From the NCBI GenBank assembly GCA_003024985.2, contig PXIH01S0011930.1: DNA of 17,497 nucleotides, one strand, 5' to 3'. Below the pieces are notes generated by a model. It saw nothing but the letters and a program-made list of their open reading frames with translations. It ran no database searches and was not told the origin of the DNA. This DNA is from Euperipatoides rowelli. Lineage: Eukaryota > Onychophora > Udeonychophora > Euonychophora > Peripatopsidae. The position numbers and the translations under genes were made by a program. Shown piece after piece: positions 1 through 9,436 of the stretch; the first letter of the stretch is position 1; each line of letters starts with the position of its first letter.

Positions 1-1239
1 AGTAGCCTAATAACTATTACCGGTATTAAAAATGTAAGGGCAGTCAATTGGAAAGTGATCCAATTATAAAGTTTGTTGGAAAAGAAATATAATATTCATT
101 TACCTTCAACTTATTTATTTCTAGAAAATAAATATTTTAGAGGCTACAGTTAGCTACGGTACCATTGCTACTCAAATCAAGTTCTGTAAAGAAACCATTT
201 TAAAATGAATCTGTATAAGAGAAAGAAAATCTCTCAACAAATAGTTTCTTCATTGGTTTTGTTTATCTTTAAACTGGATTCTTTTAAGTTGGAAGAAAAA
301 TTTCCAAGTTCATAATTTGTTTAAATAAGATATCAATAATTCAAAGTCAAGACGTAATAAATGACATTCAAGAGCTTTTAAGTTCGTCTGCTAGAGCATT
401 CATAATTACGTTAAATATTAAATAATCAATTTCTCGTCATAATTTGCACTCATCCACAAAAATGTCAGTCCAAACATTACTGAAATATAGAATACGTAAA
501 ATAGGCATGTGTATTTACAATTTTAGCTGTTGAATTTTATTTCTTGGAACATTTTATTAAAAATGATATTTTAAAAAACAAAGAATTACAAACTTACCAA
601 GTTATTGTGCACCTTTCTTAATAGTCATAGCACAGTCAAGAAAATAATATATCCACGTAATTTACAGTAGATAAACATTAAAAAATAAACTATTGTGCTG
701 ACATCTATATTTATATTACAGAAAAATAACTTTAAGAAAAATAACAGTGATTCATCTTTTTACAATTCTAGTACAAAAAGAATAACAGAGAAGAAAAATA
801 TACAGTAACATATTGTTTTATTGTAAAAATTCTTGTACCATTGGATAATCAAATTAATAAATATATTTATTTAATTATTTATTATATTTTAAAAAGAAAA
901 TCTTAATTAGTTTGAAATTTATGCAAATATCTACTAAGTTTGTAACCGAAAATCCTTATAATTTAGGGCCATCGAGTCTTTTTTTTTTTTAAAGAGCTCA
1001 AAGAAAATATTATAAAAGTATAATAATACCATAGAGAAAGGGGGGGGGGGGTCAGAGCTTTGCAATGGAAATTTTTCTGGATTCAAAAAAGTTTATTTTA
1101 TATGGTGAGTTAGTTTTAAAAATTTGATTCTATAAAATTTTGTCGTTGCATGCAGCCGGACAAAAAAGAAATACACAAAGAACCAATGCTGTATTGCACG
1201 CCAATAACATATCACACATTAGCTAAACTGGTATTTCTG
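1..1239. other. AT-rich non-coding DNA, no gene seen
   Basis: No reading frame with protein-like composition, RNA gene or organised repeat was recognised here. The stretch is strongly AT-rich with short A and T runs. Its one conspicuous feature is an uninterrupted run of 12 G at 1040-1051. A short open frame beginning near 1150 runs into the following C tract and repeat region and shows no family resemblance. Confidence 0.6.
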
Positions 1240-2165
1240 AATTTCTTTATCCAACACTTCATTTTAAAAGCACAGATGGGTTATCCTCTCCCCCCCCCCC
1301 CTGCCATCTCCCTCAGATGGGGTGGACAAATGTAAATTTTGTTGTTGAGATCTTAAAAGTATTCAAATATGAAAATTTTAATTCAATCACATGTTTACTG
1401 GGATATTTTGAATAGATTTAAATTCTCCATCCCTCTCTCCCTGAAAAAGAAAGGGGGGTGGGGGAGAATATGGAAAGAAAAGTGTGTGACAAAATTTTAA
1501 AATTTTGTGATCTAAATCACATATATTGGAATATTTTATTACATTTTAAATTTCCTTAACCTCTCCAGAAAGGGGGAAATAGTATAGATTTTACAGTAAA
1601 CAAGGGCTGTTAGAATAGATTTTTTCTTCGAGAGGGGTCCAGACCCCCCTGGACACAAATAGGCCCTTGACTGTAAATGTTGACCGGAGATTAAGATAGG
1701 TACGGTAAATGTTATTCTTTTGTTTATTTGAATACTTTATGTTACTTTAATTTCCTCCCGCTCAACCCACATCCTGGGAAAGGGACAAGGTGTGGAAAAC
1801 CGTGTGGCATATCTGTTCCATCACATGTTAATTGTAATATTTTATGTAGATTTTCAATTTTTCCAAAAACCCCGGGGGTGGGGGAAGGGGAGCAAAGTAA
1901 TTCTTTTATTATTGAAGTATTAAAAATGGTTGAGTGGTGAACAATTTATATTTGTAACATGTTAATGAGATATTTAATATAGATTTTAACTTTCCTCACC
2001 TCTTCCCTCCCCAAACACATTATTGCAATATTTAGGTCAAATTTAACACCCTTTCCCATTTCTCCCTCCCAACCTCATAAAAATAGGAAGGAAGGGATGG
2101 GAAAAGTAGGTTGAACTCTTAATTGTTGACTGGAATATAATTTTTTGTTCAATCACATGAATAAA
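1240..2165. repeat. Diverged direct-repeat array with pyrimidine/purine hairpin modules
   Basis: A core resembling AATCACATGTT, then GG-AATATTTTA, then TAGATTTTAAATTTCC recurs in worn form near 1386, 1516, 1820 and 1957, with partial copies near 1720, 2015 and 2125. Spacings are irregular, often about 110-135 bp. Each core is followed by a pyrimidine tract and usually a purine tract that could pair. Clear cases are 1422-1469, whose ends ATTCTCC and GGAGAAT are exact complements, and about 2048-2107, where CTTTCCCAT pairs with ATGGGAAAAG. The shared order of core, Y tract and R tract argues for one old repeat family, but copies are too diverged to fix a unit length by eye. Confidence 0.5.
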
Positions 2166-2284
2166 AGTTCATTCTTTGTAATTATGGTAATGTAATTTGT
2201 TTACTATGTGTTCAAGAGGTACAGTGGAAACCTGGCAGGATGTTGCAGATATCCAAATCAGTTTATCTTTTATATACTGCACTA

Positions 2285-2401
2285 GAAGTAGGGTCCAGCA
2301 TTAGTCAGTAGTCTGGATAATTCTTAAAAGTTATTATTAATGCCATTGATAATAACTTTTAAGAATTATCCAGACAATAAGTTAATGCTGGACCCTACTT
2401 C
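2285..2401. repeat. Near-perfect 117-bp hairpin (inverted repeat, 11-base loop)
   Basis: Arms 2285-2337 and 2349-2401 pair with no indel around an 11-base loop at 2338-2348. The outer 19 positions and the inner 27 are perfectly complementary. The only unpaired part is a symmetric 7-base block (2304-2310 against 2376-2382) with six mismatches. This could be a foldback MITE, a hairpin RNA source or a recent inverted duplication. No convincing target-site duplication was found at its edges. Confidence 0.85.
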
Positions 2402-2404
2402 CAG

Positions 2405-2815
2405 GCTAATTTCAAGTTTTCCAATATAGTTTTATTTTGCCAAAATAATGTATGTTTAATTCACCAAATTTTCTTATTTCATTTAAAAAGATGTGAAAAT
2501 CTAAGTTTTATAAATGTTAGAGAAGAACGTACATGTGATCTATTACATCATCATAAACACAAATCAAAGCAAACTGCTGGTGTTTCATTAATTTTTATTT
2601 CTAAGATGATGTCATAGATGATGTCATCAGCTTTCCTAACATTATATAAAACTGGTGTTTACTTTGATTTCTCTTTAAGATGATGTAATCAGCATTTCTA
2701 AAATTGTATAAAACTGAGATTTTAACACCTTTTTAAATGAAATAAGAAAATTTGATGAGTTAAACATAAATTTTTGGCAAAAAGAAAACTAAATTCAGAA
2801 GTTGAAAAAATCATT
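2405..2815. repeat. Large imperfect palindrome with internal direct repeat
   Basis: The arms, about 2405-2575 and 2650-2815, are imperfect inverted copies centred near 2609.5. The best block is 2465-2490 against 2729-2754, which is perfect over 26 bases. The interior holds a direct repeat of about 62 bp: the module GATGATGT...CAGC...TTCTAA...TATAAAACT occurs from about 2616 and again from about 2678. GATGATGTCATCA also appears in the 195-bp repeat near 13.8-14.5 kb, so the two loci probably share a repeat family. Together with the adjacent hairpin this gives about 530 bp of inverted structure. Confidence 0.7.
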
Positions 2816-2914
2816 GATAATACGGTACACTTTAAGTTATAAATGGACTTATAGTGCATACAAAGAAATGCACTAACCTTGCTTTTCTCTTAACAGACAT
2901 ATATACATGTAGCC

Positions 2915-2930
2915 TACAGTATATACTGTA
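2915..2930. repeat. Perfect 16-bp palindrome
   Basis: TACAGTATATACTGTA is exactly self-complementary with no spacer. In AT-rich DNA such words can arise by chance, and nothing nearby identifies a binding protein. Confidence 0.5.
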
Positions 2931-3075
2931 CATCACAGTAACCTTACTTTGTTTAGAATTGTCTAAAAATGGGCCACAATAAATCAAATTTTACCACATT
3001 TTTAACATCTGTGCATCTATTTTTGTCAATATGGGAAAGCTGACGAAAGTTTGTCAAAGTTATCGAAATTGATCA

Positions 3076-3180
3076 AAAAGGATTATTTCACCTCTAAATT
3101 GTCATAGGGTTGGGGCATAGTGGGTTTATTATGTAGTAGAAGTTAGGGTTCAGGGTTACGGTAAGGTTACGACTGTAAAT
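3076..3180 (-). repeat. Old copy of the interior of the MITE found at 13321-13587
   Basis: Two blocks here, ATTATTTCACCTCTA near 3092 and GGGTTCAGGGTTACGGTAAG near 3145, continuing through GACTGTAAA at 3171-3179, match the reverse complement of 13443-13510. They keep the same order, but about 35 extra bases lie between them. The inverted repeats that bound the other copy are not recognisable here, so this is an older, internally altered fragment. Confidence 0.65.
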
Positions 3181-3763
3181 TTTAAAATATGGCTGTTATA
3201 CATATGGTAAATTGGGACTTATTCCATCCCATTTCTAGGCACTCATCTTTACTCATGAAGGCTCATTCGTTATGCACTGCACACACTAACCTTGCTTCAG
3301 TCATACTTATTTAAACACTAACCTAACTTCACTCAGTCACACTCATTCATCACCAGTAATGTTACTAGTGGCTTTGAATGCATGTGCAAAAATGTTAGAG
3401 TGCAAAACCTAATTTTTAAAATCAAATCAGGTCATGGGCATTTAACACAAATGCAAGAGTAAGAAATTGTAGGGCGATATTATTTATATCCATTTGTGTC
3501 GTAGCCATAATGTTAGAGTTATTTTATTTTAATTTTCAAATATGCGTATAAAGGAACGGTGTTAATTGTTAACTTGCTTACTGATGCGTAATCTTCATAG
3601 AATGGTGCTGTTAATCACACAATACTAACCTTGCTGTGCTCATGTGATATGTGAAAATTTAAGAAACGTAAAACAAATTAACCTTGATTCTTTTGTTCAT
3701 TGTGTAGGGGAGGGAGGTCAGAGAAAACCAAATGTGCACAAAATAAATTTTCCTTCCTCCTCC

Positions 3764-3781
3764 NCCCCCCCCCCCCCCCCN
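3764..3781. other. C16 tract bounded by two N (sequencing ambiguity)
   Basis: Sixteen consecutive C lie between single N calls at 3764 and 3781, inside a longer CT-rich stretch. The true tract length is probably not resolved. Confidence 0.8.
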
Positions 3782-4243
3782 ACCTTCTCAATTAAAATTT
3801 AGGAATGACACATAGCCCAAAAACATATATTGTAGCCTTGTATAATCCACCAAAAATAATTATTGCTACTGCATCTATATATATTTGTCAGTATAAAGTT
3901 AAAAGACATCCGTCTATAATATCCATCATAGTAATATTATTATGTTACTTGCTCCTTGTTTTTTGATAAAATAATGAAACTTATTTTATCAGCATAATTC
4001 CTCTTTGTTCTCCACCTCTAAAGCGAAACAGAAACATTGTTGCTGAATTTATCGATATAATCAGCAATTTCATTTTCTCAAACTTTTTTCACGTAAAATT
4101 TGTCACCAACACAGTCTTCAATAAATGAGGGTTTGGTTTTTTTAATTATACAGGCAATAATAGGTCTCTCATTTACATTGCTGCTGATAGATTTTTTTTT
4201 TTTTTTTTATATAATTATCACTTGATCAATTGGTTTCTTTTTA

Positions 4244-4481
4244 AGGCTCGGCTAACTGCCATTACGCTTGAGGCATCAGGTCTTTTTAAGCTGAATACTT
4301 CTATTTTTCAGAAACAATCTTATATTGATGTAATGGCAAATATTGATGGTGTGAGAATTCCTTTTATTTGAAGTGCAAAAGGGAATTGCTTGATCTTCTG
4401 CAGCAGAGACAAGACGGAAACCATTTGGTTTAGAAGGGAGCTGATTTGCAGCCCCAAATGAATTGAACATGTCTTGTTTGT
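4244..4481 (+). pseudogene. Degraded LINE ORF2 linker upstream of the reverse transcriptase
   Basis: Protein-like stretches continue upstream of the clear RT region but switch frame. One frame reads through about 40 codons after 4250 before a stop. Another gives KRELLDLLQQRQDGNHLV around 4378-4432, and a third gives NELNMSCLFEFIRGGKKYF just before the G13 run at 4515-4527. They resemble the linker between endonuclease and RT in LINEs by position and style only. The G run probably causes the final frame change. Confidence 0.45.
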
Positions 4482-4826
4482 TTGAGTTTATTAGAGGGGG
4501 CAAGAAATATTTTAGGGGGGGGGGGGGCTGAGCTTATTCAGAAGTTATTGGATCATATTTTTGCAATTTATGATGACAGTGATCATCGTAGTGTGTTGGA
4601 TGAGACTGTTTTTAATTTTGAAATTGATGGGAGCATTGGTCAGTTCAATTTTGAGGTTGATGAAGCGTTAATTCAAGTTGCTCTTAAATCAGTTAATAAG
4701 AGCAGTGCTCCTGGACCTGATTTGATTTCCTATCAGCTATTTCAGTCTTTAGCACATGTACCGAACTGTATTAGGCTTTTTGCTGATCTGATAGGTAACC
4801 CTCATTTTTATGAACCCTTAGCCTAA
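4482..4826 (+). pseudogene. LINE reverse transcriptase, N-terminal part
   Basis: A 114-codon open frame ends at a stop at 4824-4826. It contains KSSAPGPDLISYQLFQSL, the hallmark block of non-LTR reverse transcriptases (K..GPDgip.elf) that lies N-terminal to the palm. The preceding acidic stretch DDSDHRSVLDE fits the pre-RT region. The nominal start is only where the frame opens after the G13 tract; the true protein began upstream. The following RT block is in another frame, so at least one indel separates them. Confidence 0.8.
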
Positions 4827-4960
4827 TTGCATCTTGCATGGTGTTCTTCCATAAAAGGAATATTGATGTGGGTTTGGTTGGCAATCTTAATTACTATTGA
4901 CCCATAAATATTCAGGATTTTTAATTTAAGTTATTTGCTAAAATACTTACTAAAATTACT

Positions 4961-5191
4961 GTGCTTTTGCCTAAAATGTTGTCTCTGTATCAGTATTCCT
5001 TGAAGGGGAGAAACATTCATACTGCTCTGCTCATATTGAAACAAGCTATAGCTATAGGTCATGTTAGGTGTCATAGGCTGAGGGATGCTGTAATAGTGTT
5101 TCTTGATGGGTCAAAAGCCTTTGACAATGTGAATCATATGTATTTAGCGAATCAGATTGTCAGGCTTTTTGGACACTCTAATCTGGCTTGA
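4961..5191 (+). pseudogene. LINE reverse transcriptase, palm motif A block
   Basis: This 76-codon block contains YSLKGRNIHTALLILKQAI, matching the Q..f..gR.i.dal block of LINE RTs. Next comes FLDGSKAFDNVNH, motif A, with the presumed catalytic Asp at residue 49 and the conserved KAFD at 52-55. About 130 bases of degraded sequence with stops separate it from the previous block. A TGA at 5189-5191 and about 75 degraded bases precede the motif B block, which is in another frame. Confidence 0.85.
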
Positions 5192-5267
5192 GGTATTATC
5201 AGTTGTTTTTCTAATAAGATAACTTTTCTGAAGCACAAGGACACATCATACAATGCAATAAATTGTT

Positions 5268-5951
5268 TTGAAGAAAGTTATCACTCAGGAGTCTCCTCTG
5301 AGCAGGAACATTTTTGACATTTATATTGATAATCTTATTAATCAGTTAAATGCGACCCGGTTAGGGTTGACTTTAGATTTTATAGATATGCCTGGTTACC
5401 TTTTTTCAGACAACTTTATGATTAATTATTCTAATGTAAGACCTGATAAGATTTTGGGATTGCCCTTTCCATTTGAGGGTAGGGTTCTTCGTTAGAAAGT
5501 TCAAAGAATGTTGTTGGAGAGCCTAGAGTTGATTGTGGTCAGGCTTGAGAGTAAATATTTATCCATTAAGACAAAGGTGACCATTATTAATAACTATGTT
5601 TTTTCAAAAACATATTATTTTGTGCCCCAAGTCAGTTTCACGAAAAGGTTTATTAGGAAGGTGTATACGATATGCAATCGTATTTTGAGTGATCTAGGTT
5701 GGTTCCCACTGCAAAGAAACTGTTGTTTTTAAAAATGAGGTGGGATGGGTCTTCATGACTTCAGTTTGATTATGGATACTATACGTGCAAATGCTTGGGT
5801 TTCTTGTCTTGCCTTTTCATTTTATAATGTTCAACTGCCTCAGGTTCAGTCAACCGACACTCCTCCGCCAGTGCAAAAGCAATCTGTTTTGTATCCCCTG
5901 CAGAATGCCTTTAGTGAGGTAATATATACTGTTAATGATGACTGTTATTAA
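5268..5951 (+). pseudogene. LINE reverse transcriptase, motifs B and C, thumb and post-RT region
   Basis: One frame runs through this stretch with in-frame stops at 5493-5495, 5730-5732 and 5736-5738. It begins with QESPLSRNIFDIYIDNL, motif B (canonical QGsplSp.lf.iyid, here with Glu for Gly). At residues 46-49 it has FSDN where an active enzyme has YADD; the second Asp is lost, so catalysis would be dead even without the stops. Next come KILGLPF, matching KyLGi of the thumb, and LSIKTKVTIINNYVFSKTYYF. After the stops comes GGMGLHDFSL (near 5741), the common GGLGl.d post-RT block. Confidence 0.85.
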
Positions 5952-6510
5952 ATTTTCTTATCAAATGTATTTCACTAAGTTGCTGGAAGGTGTGGTGCCT
6001 GACCCCATGTTAGCGCTATGGATGTGTATGCATCGTTATTTTGTATCATTACATATATGTCCAAATTTAAATGACTTTGCATATAAGTTGATTCATCAGG
6101 CCAACTTTATGTCCTTTACGTCAGTGCTGCTCTCCAATAAATATAATTTTAACATTCAGACTAAATGCTGTTTTTGTACGAATTTGGATGACTTGGATCA
6201 TCTACTGTTTTTTTGTGACTATTTTATAGAGCTAAGGCAGATATTGCGTCAATATGTAAGTTATAATTTGGCCAACTCCAATGTGCCAACTTTCTTTTTG
6301 GTAATTTTGCAACACAGAGATATTGGGTGGATAATTTTGTATTTTTCTTTTATGATTTGGAAGGTCAGGAACCTGATGGTATTTCAAAATGTGAAGATGA
6401 GACCTAAGGTTTATCTTTTGATGGAAATAAGGAAATATTATAAGTGGGATTCTATTAATTTACCTTTTAATGTATTTTTAAGACAGTGGGCTAATCCAAA
6501 GATTATCTAG
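5935..6510 (+). pseudogene. LINE ORF2 C-terminal region with CCHC zinc knuckle
   Basis: This 191-codon frame is the longest intact piece of the element and ends at a TAG at 6508-6510. Residues C78, C81, H89 and C94 form C-x2-C-x7-H-x4-C, the zinc knuckle at the C-terminus of many LINE ORF2 proteins (zf-RVT type), thought to bind nucleic acid. The flanking KCCFC and DLDHLLFFCDYF fit the family well. It overlaps the previous frame by 17 bases in a different phase, so an indel joins them. The Met at 5935 is incidental. Confidence 0.8.
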
Positions 6511-6815
6511 TTTATTAGTAAATTTCACATTTGACTCTGCCATGGGGTGAATTCCTGACTGGGTATTTGTGTGATTTTTAATTTTTTTGCTGTTGCCTTT
6601 TCTATTGTTAGTGTGCCTCTTGTTTGCCATTTTTTGGCCATGTCCCTGCAATACAGATATCTGTACAGGTGATTTTTATTTGCAGTGGTGTTTTTATGTT
6701 TGTTTGTTTTTGTTTTGTTTTTATCTGTGACCTTTTAGTTTATTTTGCTGCATATGTGATTTTTTTGGTTAATTAAAGTATATTTAAAGGATGAGAGTCC
6801 CTTTGTAAAAAAACA

Positions 6816-8262
6816 AATGAGGCTTTGGTGGATTCACGATGTACGTAAGTATGCAATAAAGTTTAGATAAACTGGCTTTCAAGAGCACTAAGTTATAGAA
6901 AAGCAAATCTTTCGCAAATATTATAGTAATATATATATATGTCGTGTATTTATGGATAAATGGTTTTGTTGTATATCAGATTAAATTTACAACTATAAAA
7001 AATAGTCATAATGATTCAACCTACAAATAATAATACTATTACCCTCTTACTGCAGTTGCAAATATAAGGAGGTTGACAGTAAATATTCCAAGCTTTCAAA
7101 ATATGTGATCACAAAGTCACTGCATGGTAGAAGTCACTCATAATATAGATAATCTAAGCCTAGAGTGCCATCTCGAATCCCATAGGCTTGATACAATTAC
7201 CCTTTACTAACTAGGAAAAGAAAACTAACATTCTAATCTGCTAAACAATCTGATAAAAATCAATAAATTCTATTCTAAAAATAAACTCACCGATAACACC
7301 TGGAACAATACATATATTTTAAAAAAAACTAAATGACTAGTAACCTGAAATTAAAATATACAATTTGGATGGATTTTTGGATCTTTGTGTGTGTATGTGT
7401 GTGTATCGATATGACATGGATATCACTTAAGGAAGGTCAAGCTCAACTTTGGCAGAGGCTCATATATATCTAGGCACAGAAGAGTTACACCTAATTAAAT
7501 CCACCATACATGCAGTTTCCCCCACAAGGGGGGGGGGTGGTTATGGTTGTAGACACAGGACCTGGGACAAGGTATTGGGGTGGCAGAGACATGAATGACC
7601 AAACTACATTAGATGACACTACATAGTTATGACTTTTGTTTCTACTTGACATAAAAAAAAAGCTTATCAAAAATATAAGGGAGCAGTATCAAGCACCACC
7701 TGGATTTTCAGTCCCCAGGCCCCTGATTAGGATGTTGGGACCTGTTTAGATGTTAGACCAAAAAGAAAAGGAAGATAACATTAAAAACCAAAAGTACAAA
7801 TAAAGCACCAAGTTTGTCTCGATTAAAAAAATAAATGTCCTGTAAATAAATAAATTTGACTTTAACAGCAGAGGTTTAAATTATACATGTAGGTCAGGGT
7901 ATTTATTAAAAAAATAAAAATCTGATTTCTTTCCTTTGATAAAAATATTTTTCTTTACAAGACTCATCATGAGATTAATCTTTGAATTCCTACCAAGGAA
8001 TAAAATGTTATACCAGATGATGGATATTTACTCACGCTAGATAACTGTGAAAAGTAAGTTAAATGGGCTTTACCAAGCATAAAAAATGATAAACTTTAGA
8101 TTTTATATTGCTTGATCAATCATAAGACAAACTTCCTAAATAAATAAAAATATCCCTAAAATAAAAATGCGTAAAAATAAATAAATATAGATTCAACACT
8201 GCTATATGAATTTGACAGATAAAAAGAAATAAAGATAAAAAAAACTTTTATTGAATTAAAAA
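6816..8262. other. AT-rich non-coding DNA, no gene seen
   Basis: No protein-like frame or RNA gene was recognised. There is an AT dinucleotide run near 6930, a TG microsatellite at 7385-7405, and a CCCCC-ACAA-G10 hairpin-capable run at 7519-7537. A slightly more GC-rich patch at about 7540-7740 contains a small stem (CAGGCCCC against GGGACCTG). The rest is A-rich. Confidence 0.55.
7385..7405. repeat. Short TG microsatellite
   Basis: Two (TG)n runs are separated by a single TA step. This is a simple-sequence repeat with no further signal. Confidence 0.75.
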
Positions 8263-8330
8263 CATGTCTTGTCCGGTTCACCACAGGAAGATCTTCAAAG
8301 AAGGATGGGAGCATTGGTCAGTTCTAATTT
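8263..8330 (+). repeat. Possible scrap of the LINE at 4240-6815
   Basis: ATGGGAGCATTGGTCAGTTC, followed by (T)AATTTT, near 8305-8330 is identical to the RT-coding DNA near 4627-4651 apart from one inserted T. A second shared word, AACATGTCTTGT, precedes it at 8263, as it does at 4467, but much closer (about 40 instead of 160 bases). This could be a deleted second copy; the matches are too short to be certain. Confidence 0.35.
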
Positions 8331-8631
8331 TCTTCCGAGTCAAAGGCGAAGCTTCACGGTGATAAATATACAAAATAAGTTTGAAAGGTGGAAAACTACT
8401 AAAGAAATGTTACATGATTAGATGGGTATAGGGCTGAATGTTCAGTGTTTAGTTAAGTTGTTTTTCACAACAAATAAAATAAATGGATTCTTCACAGTTG
8501 TAAAGTGAGAGGGATGTAGTGTAAAGTGTACAAAAATCTTTCTAATTTTTATTAATATAACAGATGTGATGAGCTTCAATAAATGATTAGTAGATTCAAT
8601 TGGCACAGTTAGACGAGGATCCTTCTTGGTT

Positions 8632-8766
8632 CTAATACTTCTTATTGGTTTCATTCTTCAGTCCTGACTTGAAAATTGTTACTGAAAGCCTTCTCCTAGG
8701 TCGGCCTGGTTGTTGAGGGCGATCTTGCTGGTAAGTCTGGATAAGCTGGACTATTGTCACATCCAT
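8632..8766 (-). CDS. Small unrecognised reading frame, possibly a transposase remnant
   Basis: A 44-codon frame runs on the minus strand from an ATG at 8766 to a TAG at 8632-8634. It sits in a locally GC-richer patch and contains the basic, proline-rich stretch QQDRPQQPGRPRRRLSV. Stretches of the GRP...RL type occur before the C-terminal zinc ribbon of some piggyBac-type transposases, but no zinc ribbon or catalytic block follows or precedes it here. The resemblance is weak. It may equally be chance, or part of an exon whose partners lie outside the recognisable sequence. Confidence 0.15.
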   Translation of the reverse strand: MDVTIVQLIQTYQQDRPQQPGRPRRRLSVTIFKSGLKNETNKKY

Positions 8767-9436
8767 TATTGTTCTCTTCTTTAATTAATAGGCATCATTA
8801 TTTTTAACTTGTTCTTGAAATTTTTCTAAGTTAAGCAAATATATTAATGTATTTACAAAATCGGAGACAAAAATAACTATATTATAATGGCAGCCGGTTC
8901 AGGATCAAAACTCAAGCACAATTTATAAGTTCTTTTTATGGAAACAGCTCAGACGGCCTTCATGGGACATGAAGAACATCTTCACAGGTTGAAGCACTGG
9001 ATCAAGACTTCTCTCTGCAGTCTATGATGTCAAGACTCTAGAGAAAGAATAATTTTTATAATTTCATAACTTTTTGAAAGGTGATAGGGTGAAGCGGGTC
9101 ACAAAATTGATGATTGACGTGCCTGTACCAATCAAATAAAAATCACAATTAAATTGAATAATGAGGTTATAAAATCAAGTCCAGCAATAATTAAGCCAAT
9201 CAAATAATAATTAATGTTCCTAATCACTGGTTAAACAAAACATGAGGATAAAAATACAATATGGGCAAGGTGAAAAAGTAACTGGGAAAAAAATCAATGT
9301 AATATGTTATAGAGAGGTCAGATTCTGGAAAGTTTCTAATTTAAAGCATTATAAACAAAATAGGGAAGCTGATGTATTCAAAGCAGTGGAATGATTATGA
9401 TGAACAGGATTAAACTCATAAATATTAAAAATTCAA
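8767..9436. other. Non-coding DNA, no gene seen
   Basis: Mostly AT-rich. A modestly GC-richer island at about 8930-9045 encodes only a 29-codon plus-strand frame starting at 8939 with no family resemblance. No RNA gene was recognised. Confidence 0.5.

Larger units (their letters stand above)
2871..3690 (+). repeat. Cluster of short CACTAACCTTGCTT-like motifs
   Basis: The motif appears as CACTAACCTTGCTT at 2871-2884 and 3284-3297 and as ACTAACCTTGCT at 3624-3635. Variants occur near 2936 (CAGTAACCTTACTT), 3316 (CACTAACCTAACTT) and 3676 (TTAACCTTGATTC). Spacing is irregular, so this is either a decayed array or a set of dispersed copies. Around 3240-3350 the DNA is also locally repetitive in CACTCAT-like words. 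There is no coding potential. Confidence 0.4.
4240..6815 (+). mobile_element. Dead non-LTR retrotransposon (LINE), ORF2 3' part plus 3' UTR
   Basis: Across about 2.3 kb the plus strand encodes, in the right order, the reverse transcriptase, the thumb and post-RT region and a C-terminal zinc knuckle of a LINE ORF2. It is broken by several frameshifts and stops. No endonuclease precedes it, so it is 5' truncated as is usual for LINE copies. The non-coding tail (6511-6815) is T-rich, contains the palindrome ACAGATATCTGT near 6652, an AATTAAA near 6771 and a short A-run near 6809-6815 where the copy probably ends. The 5' edge is uncertain: coding-like sequence can be followed back to about 4244, just after a T-rich tract. 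Clade assignment needs a database comparison. Confidence 0.85.

Noticed and set aside
1150-1940. Plus-strand frames at 1150-1335 and 1728-1940
   Set aside because: They run through homopolymer and repeat DNA, with no protein-like composition or motif.
3140-3170. Telomere-like TTAGGG repeat
   Set aside because: Only one TTAGGG occurs, next to a diverged GGGTTCAGGG. It belongs to the MITE core shared with 13.4 kb.
4276-4503. Minus-strand 75-codon frame opposite the LINE linker
   Set aside because: It is antisense to coding-like LINE sequence and shows no family motif.
7160-7190. tRNA-derived SINE B-box (TCTCGAATCCC)
   Set aside because: The word is incomplete, and no A box or cloverleaf is found at the right distance upstream.
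8655-8735. Small exon with acceptor near 8660 and donor GTAAGT near 8731
   Set aside because: No plus-strand frame stays open across it in a convincing way and no partner exon was recognised; kept only as a note in a finding.
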